64,000 nucleotides of DNA, taken from the NCBI GenBank assembly GCA_963580285.1, contig OY757011.1, positions 201,207,644 through 201,271,643 of the forward strand, read 5' to 3'. Source of the stretch: Lucinisca nassula (Eukaryota > Mollusca > Bivalvia > Lucinida > Lucinidae). The translations under genes were made by a program, and so were the position numbers. This document shows, one piece after another, positions 52,001-64,000 of this stretch (positions within the stretch are counted from its first letter, which is position 1; each line of letters opens with the position of its first letter). Below the pieces are notes generated by a model. The model did no database searches, was not told where the DNA came from, and saw only the letters and a program-made list of their open reading frames with translations.

Positions 52001-55000
52001 CGATTTGAGAGAGATTAAGAGTATAAAAACTGAATAGGCAACTGGCAAACGGCAACCAGTTGCCAATTCGGCAATCCTAATGCATTGGCAACTGGCAACT
52101 GGCAGCCAGCTGCCAATTCGAATTGAGACGGTTTTAGAGTGTAAGAAATGAATAGGCAACTGGCAAACGGCAACCAGATGCCAATTCGCTAATTCTTCTG
52201 AATTGGCAACTGGCAACCGGCAGCCAGCTGCCAATTCGCTAATTTTATTGAATTGGCAACTGGCAACTTGCTGCCAGTTGCCAATTCGATTTGAGACGAT
52301 TTTAGAGCATAAGAACTGAACAGGCAACTGGCAACCGGCAGCCAGCTGCCAATTCGCTAATTCTATTGAAATGGCAACTGGCAACTGGCAACTGGTAGCC
52401 AGCTGCCAATTCGATTTGAGACGGTTTAAGAGTACAACAACTGAATAGGCAACTGGCAAACGGCAACCAGTTGCCAATTTGACAATCCTAGTGAATTGGC
52501 AACTGGCAACTGGCAGCCAGCAGCCAATTCGATTTGAGCCGGTTTTAGAGTATACGAGCTGAATAGGCAACTGGCAAACGGCACCCAGATGCCAATTCGC
52601 TAAATCTATTGAATTGGCAACTGGCAACTGGCAGACAGCTGCCAATTCGATTTGAGAGGGTTTAAAAGTATAAAAACTGAATAGGCAACTGGCAAACGGC
52701 AACCAGTTGCCAATTCGACAATCCAAGTGAATTGGCAACTGGCAACTGGCAGCCAGCTGCCAATTCGATTTTAGACGGTTTTAGAGTATAAGTATAAGAA
52801 ATGATTAGGCAACTGGCAACTTGCAGCCAGCTGCCAATTCGCTAATTCTATTGCATTGGCAACTGGCAACTGGCAGCCAGCTGCAAATTCGAATTGAGAC
52901 AGTTTAAGAGTACAACAACTGAATAGGCAACTGGCAAACGACAACCAGTTGCCAATTCGACAATCCTAGTGAATTGGCAACTGGCAACTGGCAGCCAGCT
53001 GCCAATTCGATTTGAGACGGTTTTAGAGTATACGAACTGAATAGACAACTGGCAAACGGCAACCAGATGCCAATTCGCTAATTCTATTGAATTGGCAACT
53101 GGCAGCCAGCTGCCAATTCGATTTGAGACAGTTTAAGAGTACAACAACTGAATAGGCAACTGGCAAACGGCAACCAGTTGCCAATTCGACAATCCTAGTG
53201 AATTGGCAACTGGCAACCGGCAGCCAGCTGCCAATTCGATTTGAGACGGTTTTAGAGTATACGAACTGAATAGGCAACTGGCAAACGGCAACCAGATGCC
53301 AATTCGCTAATTCTATTGAATTGGCAACTGGCAACTGGCAGCCAGCTGCCAATTCGATTTGAGACAGTTTAAGAGTACAACAACTGAATAGGCAACTGGC
53401 AAACGGCAACCAGTTGCCAATTCGACAATCCTATTGAATTGGCAAATGGCAACTGGCAGCCAGCTGCCAATTCGATTTGAGACGGTTTTAGAGTATACGA
53501 ACTGAATAGGCAACTTGCAAACGGCAAACAGATGCCAACTCGCTAATTCTACTGAATTGGCAACTGGCAACTGGCGGCCAGCTGCCAATTCGATTTGAGA
53601 GGGTTTAAAAGTTTAAAAGCTGAATAGGCAACTGGCAAACGGCAACCAGTTGCCAATTCGACAATCTTAGTGAATTGGCAACTGGCAGCCAGCTGCCAAT
53701 TCGATTTGAGACGTTTTTAGAGTATAAGAAATGAATAGGCAACTGGCAAACGGCAACTAGATGCCCATTCGCTTATTCTATTGAATTGGCAACTGGCAAC
53801 TGGCAGCCAGCTGCCAATTCGATTTGAGAGGGTTTAAAAGTATAAAAACTGAATAGGCAACTGGCAAACGGCAACCAGTTGCCAATTCGACAATCCAAGT
53901 GAATTGGCAACTGGCAACTGGCAGCCAGCTGCCAATTCGATTTAAGACGGTTTTAGAGTATAAGTATAAGGAATGAATAGGCAACTGGCAACTTGCAGCC
54001 AGCTGCCAATTCGCTAATTCTATTGCATTGGCAACTGGCAACTGGCAGCCAGCTGCAAATTCGAATTGAGACAGTTTAAGAGTACAACAACTGAATAGGC
54101 AACTGGCAAACGACAACCAGTTGCCAATTCGACAATCCTAGTGAATTGGCAACTGGCAACTGGCAGCCAGCTGCCAATTCGATTTGAGACGGTTTTAGAG
54201 TATACGAACTGAATAGGCAACTGGCAAACGGCAACCAGATGCCAATTCGCTAATTCTATTGAATTGGCAACTGGCAACTGGCAGCCAGCTGCCAATTCGA
54301 TTTGAGACAGTTTAAGAGTACAACAACTGAATAGGCAACTGGCAAACGGCAACCAGTTGCCAATTCGACAATCCTAGTGAATTGGCAACTGGCAACTGGC
54401 AGCCAGCTGCCAATTCGATTTGAGACGGTTTTAGAGTATACGAACTGAATAGGCAACTGGCAAACGGCAACTAGATGCCAATTCGCTAATTCTATTGAAT
54501 TGGCAACTGGCAACTGGCAGCCAGCTGCCAATTCGATTTGAGACAGTTTAAGAATACAACAACTGAATAGGCAACTGGCAAACGGCAACCAGTTGCCAAT
54601 TCGACAATCCTATTGAATTGGCAACTGGCAACTGGCAGCCAGCTGCCAATTCGATTTGAGACGGTTTTAGAGTATACGAACTGAATAGGCAACTTGCAAA
54701 CGGCAAACAGATGCCAACTCGCTAATTCTATTGAATTGGCAACTGGCAACTGGCGGCCAGCTGCCAATTCGATTTGAGAGGGTTTAAAAGTATAAAAACT
54801 GAATAGGCAACTGGCAAACGGCAACCAGTTGCCAATTCGATAATAATAGTGAATTGGCAACTGGCAGCCAGCTGCCAATTCGATTTGAGACGGTTTTAGA
54901 GTATACGAACTGAATAGGCAACTGGCAAACGGCAACCAGATGCCAATTCGCTAATTCTATTGAATTGGCAACTGGCAACTGGCAGCCAGCTGCCAATTCG

Positions 55001-57040
55001 ATTTGAGACAGTTTAAGAGTACAACAACTGAATAGGCAACTGGCAAACGGCAACCAGTTGCCAATTCGACAATCCTAGTGAATTGGCAACTGGCAACTGG
55101 CAGCCAGCTGCCAATTCGATTTGAGACGGTTTTAGAGTATACGAACTGAATAGGCAACTGGCAAACGGCAACTAGATGCCAATTCGCTAATTCTATTGAA
55201 TTGGCAACTGGCAACTGGCAGCCAGCTGCCAATTCCATTTGAGACAGTTTAAGAGTACAACAACTGAATAGGCAACTGGCAAACGGCAACCAGTTGCCAA
55301 TTCGACAATCCTAGTGAATTGGCAACTGGCAACTGGCAGCCAGCTGCCAATTCGATTTGAGACGTTTTTAGAGTATACGAACTGAATAGGCAACTGGCAA
55401 ACGGCAACCAGATGCCAATTCGCTAATTCTATTGAATTGGCAACTGGCAACTGGCAGCCAGCTGCCAATTCGATTTGAGACAGTTTAAGAGTACAACAAC
55501 TGAATAGGCAACTGGCAAACGGCAACCAGTTGCCAATTCGACAATCCTAGTGAATTGGCAACTGGCAACTGGCAGCCAGCTGCCAATTCGATTTGAGACG
55601 GTTTTAGAGTATACGAACTGAATAGGCAACTGGCAAACGGCAACTAGATGCCAATTCGCTAATTCTATTGAATTGGCAACTGGCAACTGGCAGCCAGCTG
55701 CCAATTCGATTTGAGACAGTTTAAGAGTACAACAACTGAATAGGCAACTGGCAAACGGCAACCAGTTGCCAATTCGACAATCCTATTGAATTGGCAACTG
55801 GCAACTGGCAGCCAGCTGCCAATTCGATTTGAGACGGTTTTAGAGTATACGAACTGAATAGGCAACTTGCAAACGGCAAACAGATGCCAACTCGCTAATT
55901 CTATTGAATTGGCAACTGGCAACTGGCGGCCAGCTGCCAATTCGATTTGAGAGGGTTTAAAAGTATAAAAACTGAATAGGCAACTGGCAAACGGCAACCA
56001 GTTGCCAATTCGATAATAATAGTGAATTGGCAACTGGCAGCCAGCTGCCAATTCGATTTGAGACGTTTTTAGAGTATAAGAAATGAATAGGCAACTGGCA
56101 AACGGCAACTAGATGCCAATTCGCTTATTCTATTGAATTGGCAACTGGCAACCGGCAGCTAGCTGCCAATTCGATTTGAGAGTGGTTAAAAGTATAAAAA
56201 ATGAACAGGCAACTGGCAAACGGCAACCAGTTGCCAAATCGACAATCCGTATGAATTGGCAACTGGCAACTAGCAGCCAGCTGCCAATTCGATTTGAGAC
56301 GGTTTAAGAGTATAAGAAATGAATAGGCAACTGGCAAACCGCAACCAGATGCCAATTTGCTATTCTATTTAATTGGCAACTGGCAACCTGCAGCCAGCAG
56401 CCAATTCGCTAATTCAATTGAACTGGCTACTGGCAGCCAGCTGCCAATTCGATTTGAGAGGGTTTAAGAGTATAAAAACTGAATAGGCAACTGGCAAACG
56501 GCAACCAGATGCCAATTCGCTAATTCTAGTGAATTGGCAACTGGCAATGGCAGCCAGCTGCCAATTCGATTTGAGACGGTTTTAGAGTATAAGAAATGAA
56601 TAGGCGACTGGCAAACGGCAACCAGATGCCAATTCGCTAATTCTATTGAATTGGTAACTGGCAACTGGCAGCCAGCTGCCAATTCGATTTGACAGAGTTT
56701 AAGAGTATAAAAACTGAATAGGCAACTGGCAAACGGCAACCAGTTGCCAATTCGACAATCCTAATGCATTGGCAACTGGCAACTGGCAGCCAGCTGCCAA
56801 TTCGATTTGATTCGGTTTTAGAGTATAAGAAATGAATAGGCAACTGGCAAACGGCAACCAGATGCCAATTCGCTAATTCTATTGCATTGGCAACTGGCAA
56901 CCGGCAGCCAGCTGCCAATTCGTTAATTCTATTGAATTGGCAACTGGCAACTGGCAGCCAGCTGCCAATTCGTTAATTCTATTGAATTGGCAACTGGCAA
57001 CTGGCAGCCAGCTGCCAATTCGATTTGAGACAGTTTAAGC
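49003..57040 (+). repeat. Satellite array, left arm (about 118-bp monomer, 236-bp dimer)
   Basis: The monomer carries a (GGCAACT) cluster, GGCAGCCAGCTGCCAATTCG, a GATTTGAGACGGTTTTAGAGTATA-like spacer, CTGAATAGGCAACTGGCAAACGGC and a second spacer. Alternate monomers differ at fixed places: GACGGTTTTAGAGTATACGAA against GACAGTTTAAGAGTACAACAA, and GACAATCCTAGTG against GCTAATTCTATTG. The working unit is therefore a 236-bp dimer. Long frames of 110 codons recur every 236 bp because each dimer opens the same way. They are not genes. Confidence 0.95.
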
Positions 57041-60000
57041 CACACGGATTGTCGAATTGGCAACTGGTTGCCGTTTGCCAGTTGCCTATTCAGTTGTTGT
57101 ACTCTTAAACTGTCTCAAATCGAATTGGCAGCTGGCTGCCAGTTGCCAGTTGCCAATTCAATAGAATTAGCGAATTGGCATCTTGTTGCCGTTTGCAAGT
57201 TGCCTATTCAGTTCGTATACTCTTAAACCGTCTCAAATCGAATTGGCAGCTGGCTGCCAGTTGCCAGTTGCCAATTCACTAGCATTGTCGAATTGGCAAC
57301 TGGTTGCCGTTTGCCAGTTACCTATTCAGATGTTGTACTCTTAAAATGTCTCAAATCGAATTGGCAGCTGGCTGCCAGTTGCCAGTTGCCAATTCAATAG
57401 AATTAGCGAATTGGCATCTGGTTGCCGTTTGCCAGTTGCCTATTCAGTTCGTATACTCTAAAACCGTCTCAAATCGAATTGGCAGCTGGCTGCCAGCTGC
57501 CAGTTGCCAAGTCACTAGGATTGTCGAATTGGCAACTGGTTGTCGTTTGCCAGTTGCCTATTCATTTGTTGTACTCTTAAACTGTCTCAAATCGAATTGG
57601 CAGCTGGCTGCCAGTTGCCAGTTGCCAATTCAATAGAATTAGCGAATTGGTAGCTGGCTGTCGGTTGCCAGTTGCCTATTCATTTCTTATACTCTAAAAC
57701 CGTCTAAAATCGAATTGGCAGCTGGCTGCCAGTTGCCAGTTGCCAATTCACTAGGATTGTCGAATTGGCAACTGGTTGCCGTTTGCCAGTTGCCTATTCA
57801 GTTTTTATAATTTTAAACCCTCTCAAATCGAATTGGCAGCTGGCTGCCAGTTGCCAGTTGCCAATTCAATAGAATTAGCGAATTGGCATCTGGTTGCCGT
57901 TTGCCAGTTGCCTATTCACTTCGTATACTCTAAAACCGTCTCAAATCGAATTGGCTGCTGGCTGCCAGTTGCCAGTTGCCAATTCACTAGGATTGTCGAA
58001 TTGGCAACTGGTTGCCGTTTGCCAGTTGCATATTCAGTTGTTGTACTCTTAAACTGTCTCAAATCAAATTGGCAGCTGGCTACCAGTTGCCAGTTGCCAA
58101 TTCAATAGAATTAGCAAATTGGCATCTGTTTGCCGTTTGCCAGTTGCCTATTCAGTTCGTATACTCTAAAACCGTCTCAAATCGAATTGGCAGCTGGCTG
58201 CCAGTTGCCAGTTGCCAATTCACTAGGATTGTCGAATTGGCAACTGGTTGCCGTTTGCCAGTTGCCTATTCAGTTCGTATACGCTAAAGCCGTCTCAAAT
58301 CGAATAGGCTGCTGGTTGCCAGTTGCCAGTTGCCAATTCAATAGAATTAGCGAATTGGCATCTTGTTGCCGTTTGCCAGTTGCCTATTCAGTTCGTATTC
58401 TCTAAAACCGTATCAAATCGAATTGGCAGCTGGCTGCCAGTTGCCAGTTGCCAATTCACTAGGATTGTCGAATTGGCAACTGGTTGCCGTTTGCCAGTTG
58501 CCTATTCAGTTCGTATACGCTAAAGCCGTCTCAAATCGAATTGGCTGCTGGTTGCCAGTTGCCAGTTGCCAATTCAATAGAATTAGCGAATTGGCATTTT
58601 GTTGCCGTTTGCCAGTTGCCTATTCAGTTCGTATTCTCTAAAACCGTATCAAATCGAATTGGCAGCTGGCTGCCAGTTGCCAGTTGCCAATTCACTAGCA
58701 TTGTCGAATTGGCAACTGGTTGCCGTTTGCCAGTTGCCTATTCAGTTGTTGTACTCTTAAACTGTCTCAAATCGAATTGGCAGCTGGCTGCCAGTTGCCA
58801 GTTGCCAATTCAATAGAATTAGCGAATTGGCATCTGGTTGCCGTTTGCCAGTTGCCTATTCAGTTCGTATACTCTAAAACCGTCTCAAATCGAATTGGCT
58901 GCTGGTTGCCAGTTGCCAGTTGCCAATTCACTAGGATTGTCGAATTGGCAACTGGTTGCCGTTTGCCAGTTGCATATTCAGTTGTTGTACTCTTAAACTG
59001 TCTCAAATCAAATTGGCAGCTGGCTACCAGTTGCCAGTTGCCAATTCAATAGAATTAGCAAATTGGCATCTGTTTGCCGTTTGCCAGTTGCCTATTCAGT
59101 TCGTATACTCTAAAACCGTCTCAAATCGAATTGGCAGCTGGCTGCCAGTTGCCAGTTGCCAATTCACTAGGATTGTCGAATTGGCAACTGGTTGCCGTTT
59201 GCCAGTTGCCTATTCAGTTCGTATACGCTAAAGCCGTCTCAAATCGAATAGGCTGCTGGTTGCCAGTTGCCAGTTGCCAATTCAATAGAATTAGCGAATT
59301 GGCATCTTGTTGCCGTTTGCCAGTTGCCTATTCAGTTCGTATTCTCTAAAACCGTATCAAATCGAATTGGCAGCTGGCTGCCAGTTGCCAGTTGCCAATT
59401 CACTAGGATTGTCGAATTGGCAACTGGTTGCCGTTTGCCAGTTGCCTATTCAGTTCGTATACGCTAAAGCCGTCTCAAATCGAATTGGCTGCTGGTTGCC
59501 AGTTGCCAGTTGCCAATTCAATAGAATTAGCGAATTGGCATTTTGTTGCCGTTTGCCAGTTGCCTATTCAGTTCGTATTCTCTAAAACCGTATCAAATCG
59601 AATTGGCAGCTGGCTGCCAGTTGCCAGTTGCCAATTCACTAGCATTGTCGAATTGGCAACTGGTTGCCGTTTGCCAGTTGCCTATTCAGTTGTTGTACTC
59701 TTAAACTGTCTCAAATCGAATTGGCAGCTGGCTGCCAGTTGCCAGTTGCCAATTCAATAGAATTAGCGAATTGGCATCTGGTTGCCGTTTGCCAGTTGCC
59801 TATTCAGTTCGTATACTCTAAAACCGTCTCAAATCGAATTGGCTGCTGGTTGCCAGTTGCCAGTTGCCAATTCACTAGGATTGTCGAATTGGCAACTGGT
59901 TGCCGTTTGCCAGTTGCCTATTCAGTTGTTGTACTCTTAAACTGTCTCAAATCGAATTGGCAGCTGGCTACCAGTTGCCAGTTGCCAGTTGCCAATTCAA

Positions 60001-60058
60001 TAGAATTAGCGAATTGGCAGCTGGCTGCCGGTTGCCAGTTGCCTATTCAGTTCTTATG
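57041..60058 (-). repeat. Satellite array, right arm part 1 (inverted)
   Basis: Same monomer and dimer as the left arm, but as its reverse complement (GAATTGGCAGCTGGCTGCC orientation). It contains two nearly identical 944-bp blocks at about 58012-58955 and 58956-59899, i.e. four dimers each. Confidence 0.95.
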
Positions 60059-60433
60059 ATGAGTTAGGAGGCCTTCATGCGGACTGAACAAATTATTTGT
60101 CTTAATCGCGACGGAAGTAAGGGCGAGGATTGTGGCCACGTAAAATCGATTTAAGCCCCCCAGTTGAAATCTTCCACTGACCGTTCCAAGGCGGCTCTTC
60201 CGTGGCGATTTATTTATGTTGTTGTTTGTTACTTACTGTGTATATCACTTGTGTCTTTTAATTTTGGATGGCCATATGGCCATTTTGTGGGAAAGTAACT
60301 GTCCATATGGCCTTCCTTTGTTTAGGTTTCCATTATGGTCTGGTCGCTTAATGTTTGTATTTCTTTCCCTTTGGTGTCTTTTATGGGTGGAGTAAGTTAA
60401 TTGAATCAATTCCTGATCTTTGTTTTACTTCTA
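60059..60433. mobile_element. Foreign insertion in the satellite with 6-bp target duplication
   Basis: The satellite is cut at CTTATG (60053-60058), which recurs at 60434-60439 before the array resumes. The insert begins with the reverse complement of about 35812-35900, then switches to plus-oriented sequence matching about 35218-35480. It belongs to the dispersed repeat family at 29330 and 34955. No TIR or ORF is seen. Confidence 0.75.
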
Positions 60434-60439
60434 CTTATG

Positions 60440-63400
60440 CTCTAAAATCGTCTAAAATCGAATTGGCAGCTGGCTGCAAGTTGCCAGTTGCCAATTCAAT
60501 AGAATTAGCGAATTGGCAGCTGGCTGCCGGTTGCCAGTTGCCAATTCAGTAGAATTAGCAAATTGGCATCTGGTTGCCGTTTGCCAGTTGCCTATTCATT
60601 TCTTACACTCTAAAACCGTCTCAAAAGGAATTGGCAGCTGGCTGCCAGTTGCCAGTTGCCAATGCATTAGGATTGTCGAATTGGCAACTGGTTGCCGTTT
60701 GCCAGTTGCCTATTCAGTTTTTATACTCTTAAACTCTGTCAAATCGAATTGGCAGCTGGCTGCCAGTTGCCAGTTGCCAATTCAATAGAATTAGCGAATT
60801 GGCATCTGGTTGCCGGTTGCCAGTTGCCTATTCAGTTCGTATACTCTAAAACCATCTCAAATCGAATTGGCAGCTGGCTGCCAGTTGCCAGTTGCCAATT
60901 CACTAGGATTGTCGAATTGGCATCTGGTTGCTGTTTGCCAGTTGCCTATTCAGTTGTTATACTCTTAAACTGTCTCAAATCGAATTGGCAGCTGGCTGCC
61001 AGTTGCCAGTTGCCAATTCAATAGAATAAGCCAATTGGCAGCTGGCTGCCGGTTGCCAGTTGCCAATTCAATAGAATTAGCGAATTGGCATCTGGTTGCC
61101 GTTTGCCAGTTGCCTTTTCATTTCTTATACTCTAAAACCGTCTCAAATCGAATTGGCAGCTGGCTGCCAGTTGCCAGTTGCCAATTCACTAGGATTGTCG
61201 AATTGGCAACTGGTTGCCGTTTGTCAGTTGCCTATTCAGTTTTTATACTCTAAAACCCTCTTAAATCTGGCTACTGGCAGCTGACTGCCAGTAGCCAGTT
61301 CAATTGAATTAGCGAATTGGCTGCTGGCTGCCGGTTGCCAGTTGCCAATTAAATAGAATTAGTGAATTGGCATGTGGTTGCGGTTTGACAGTTGCCTATT
61401 CATTTCTTATACTCTAAAACCGTCTAAAATCGAATTGGCATCTGGCTGCCAGTTGCCAGTGGCCAATTCACACGGATTGTCGAATTGGCAACTGGTTGCC
61501 GTTTGCCAGTTGCCTATTCAGTTGTTGTACTCTTAAACTGTCTCAAATCGAATTGGCAGCTGGTTGCCGGTTGCCAGTTGCCAATTCAATAGAATTAGCG
61601 AATTGGCATCTAGTTGCCGTTTGCCAGTTACCTATTCATTTCTTATACTCTAAAACCGTCTCGAATCGAATTGGCAGCTGGCTGCCAGTTGCCAGTTGCC
61701 AATTCACTAAGATTGTCGAATTGGCAACTGGTTGCCGTTTGCCAGTTTCCTATTCAGTTTTTATACTTTTAAACCCTTTCAAATTGAATTGGCAGCTGGC
61801 CTCCAGTTGCCAGTTGCCAATTCAATAGAATTAGCGAATTGGCATCTGGTTGCCGTTTGCCAGTTGCCTATTCAGTTCGTATACTCTAAAACCGTCTCAA
61901 ATCGAATTGGCAGCTGGCTGCCAGTTGCCAGTTGCCAATTCACTAGGATTGTCGAATTGGCAACTGGTTGCCGTTTGCCAGTTGCCTATTCAGTTGTTGT
62001 ACTCTTAAACTGTCTCAAATCGAATTGGCAGCTGGCTGCAAATTGCCAGTTGCCAATTCAATAGAATTAGCGAATTGGCATTTGGTTGCCGTTTGCCAGT
62101 TGCCTATTCAGTTCGTATACTCTAAAACCGTCTCAAATCGAATTGGCAGCTGGCTGCCAGTTGCCAGTTTCCAATTCTCTAGGATTGTCGAATTGGCATC
62201 TGGTTGCCGTTTGCCAGTTGCCTATTCAGTTTTTATACTTTTAAACCCTCTCAAATCGAATTGGCAGGTGGCCGCCAGTTGCCAGTTGCCAATTCAATAG
62301 AATTAGCGAATTGGCATCTGGTTACCGTTTGCCAATTGCCTATTCAGTTCGTATACGCTAAAACCGTCTCAAATCGAATTGGCAGCTGGCTGCCAGTTGC
62401 CAGTTGCCAATTCACTAGGATTGTCGAATTGGCAACTGGCTGCCGTTTGCTTGTTGCCTATTCACTTGTTGTACTCTTAAACTGTCTCAAATCGAATTGG
62501 CAGCTGGCTGCCAGTTGCCAGTTGCCAATTCGATAGAATTAGCGATTTGGCATCTGGTTGCCGTTTGCCAGTTGCCTATTCAGTTCGTATACTCTAAAAC
62601 CGTCTCAAATCGAATTGGCAGCTGGCTACCAGTTGCCAGTTGCCAATTCACAAGGATTGTCGAATTGGCAACTGGTTGCCGTTTGCCAGTTGCCTATTCA
62701 GTTGTTGTACTCTTAAACTTTCTCAAATCGAATTGGCAGCTGAATGCCAGTTGCCAGTTGCCAATTCAATAGAATTAGCGAATTTGCAGCTGGCTGCCTG
62801 TTGCCAGTTGCCTATTCAGTTCTTGTGCTCTAAAATCGTCTAAAATCGAATTGGCAGCTGGCTGCCGGTTGCCAGTTGCCAATTCAATAGAATTAGCGAA
62901 TTAGCAGCTGGCTGCCGTTTGCCAGTTGCCTATTCATTTCTTATACTCTAAAACCGTCTCAAATCGAATTGGCAGCTGGCTGCCAGTTGCCAGTTGCCAA
63001 TTCACTAGGATTGTCGAATTGGCAACTGGTTGCCGTTTGCCAGTTGCCTATTCAATTGTTGTACTTTTAAAATGTCTCAAATCGAATTGGCAGCTGGCTG
63101 CCAGTTGCCAGTTGCCAATTCAATAGAATTAGCGAATTGGCAGCTGGCTGCCGGTTGCCAGTTGCCTATTCAGTTCTTATGCTCTAAAATCGTCTCAAAT
63201 CGAATTGGCAGCTTGCTGCCAGTTGCCAGTTGCCAATTCTATAGAATTAGCGAATTGGCAGCTGGCTGCCGGTTGCCAGTTGCCAATTCAATAGAATTAG
63301 CGAATTGGCAGCTGGCTGCCGTTTGCCAGTTGCCTTACTATTTCTTATACTCTAAAACCGTCTCAAATCGAATTGGCAGCTGGCTGCCAGTTGACAGTTG

Positions 63401-64000
63401 CCTATTCACTAGGATTGTCGAATTGGCAACTGGTTGCCGTTTGCCAGTTGCCTATTCAGTTTTTATACTCTTAAAATCTCTCAAATCAAATTGGCAGCTG
63501 GCTGCCAGTTGCCAGTTGCCAATTCAATAGAATTAGCGAATTGGCATCTGGTTACCGTTTGCCAATTGCCTATTCGGTTCGTATACGCTAAAACCGTCTC
63601 AAATCGAATTGGCAGCTGGCTGCCAGTTGCCAGTTGCCAATTCACTAGGATTGTCGATTTGGCAACTGGCTGCCGTTTGCTTGTTGCCTATTCAGTTGTT
63701 GTACTCTTAAACTGTCCCAAATCGAATTGGCAGCTGGCTGCCAGTTGCCAGTTGCCAATTCAATAGAATTAGCGAATTGGCATCTGGTTGCCGTTTGCCA
63801 GTTGCCTATTCAGTTCGTATACTCTAAAACCGTCTCAAATCGAATTGGCAGCTGGCTGCCAGTTGCCAGTTGCCAATTCACAAGGATTATCGAATTGGCA
63901 ACTGGTTGCCGTTTGCCAGTTTCCTATTCAGTTTTTATACTTTTAAACCCTTTCAAATTGAATTGGCAGCTGGCCTCCAGTTGCCAGTTGCCAATTCAAT
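60440..64000 (-). repeat. Satellite array, right arm part 2, runs off the window
   Basis: Continues the inverted orientation after the insertion with the same dimeric unit. The far boundary is outside the window, so total array length is unknown. Confidence 0.95.

Noticed and set aside
49101..63766. Dozens of 60-260-codon frames with translations such as LPVASCQF / NSIELANW
   Set aside because: They recur every 236 bp, overlap each other, and exist only because the satellite dimer is open in some frames. No start signal or independent conservation is seen; the whole stretch is tandem repeat.
49003..64000. CRISPR-like regularly spaced repeat
   Set aside because: Repeats are about 118 bp, diverged, contiguous and without unique spacers of fixed length; no cas genes; eukaryotic context.

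Overview
This window looks like an intergenic, repeat-dominated stretch of a eukaryotic genome, probably a bivalve mollusc. The evidence is the dense fold-back MITEs, a tRNA-derived SINE, an APE-type LINE, mariner remnants, long tandem satellites and a Polinton. The species call is inference. I see no convincing host protein-coding gene.

Layout. 1-4354: a degraded non-LTR retrotransposon (open 5' at the window edge) with an L1-type ORF1 and an endonuclease/reverse transcriptase ORF2 broken by frameshifts. 4355-10338: gene-free sequence with GC-rich short repeats, MITE hairpins and a LINE-like tail. 10339-26228: a complete Polinton/Maverick of 15,890 bp, the centre of interest. 26229-48960: nested MITEs, mariner-like transposase fragments, two SINE-like families, and tandem repeats of 72, about 140, 286 and 313 bp. 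About 49000-64000: a giant satellite of ~118-bp monomers arranged as 236-bp dimers. It runs in one orientation to about 57040 and in the opposite orientation to the window edge, with one foreign insertion.

The Polinton has 390/391-bp terminal inverted repeats flanked by a GCAGT direct repeat. Every recognisable gene is an uninterrupted ORF: protein-primed DNA polymerase B, retroviral-type integrase, FtsK/A32-like packaging ATPase, double-jelly-roll major capsid protein, probable penton protein, a coiled-coil plus beta-domain protein that looks like a virion spike, and several small membrane or virion-type proteins. The genes are closely packed, many in divergent pairs 30-60 bp apart, and most start codons sit in an A-rich AATAAAAATG-like context. 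The set describes a virus-like element: integrase inserts, polymerase replicates from the termini, ATPase packages and capsid proteins build a particle. I could not find the usual adenovirus-type cysteine protease. The rightmost gene stops exactly where the right terminal repeat begins.

The other striking structure is the inverted satellite palindrome, which has dimeric and higher-order repeat organisation (944 bp and about 1175 bp) and a short inverted repeat at its left boundary.
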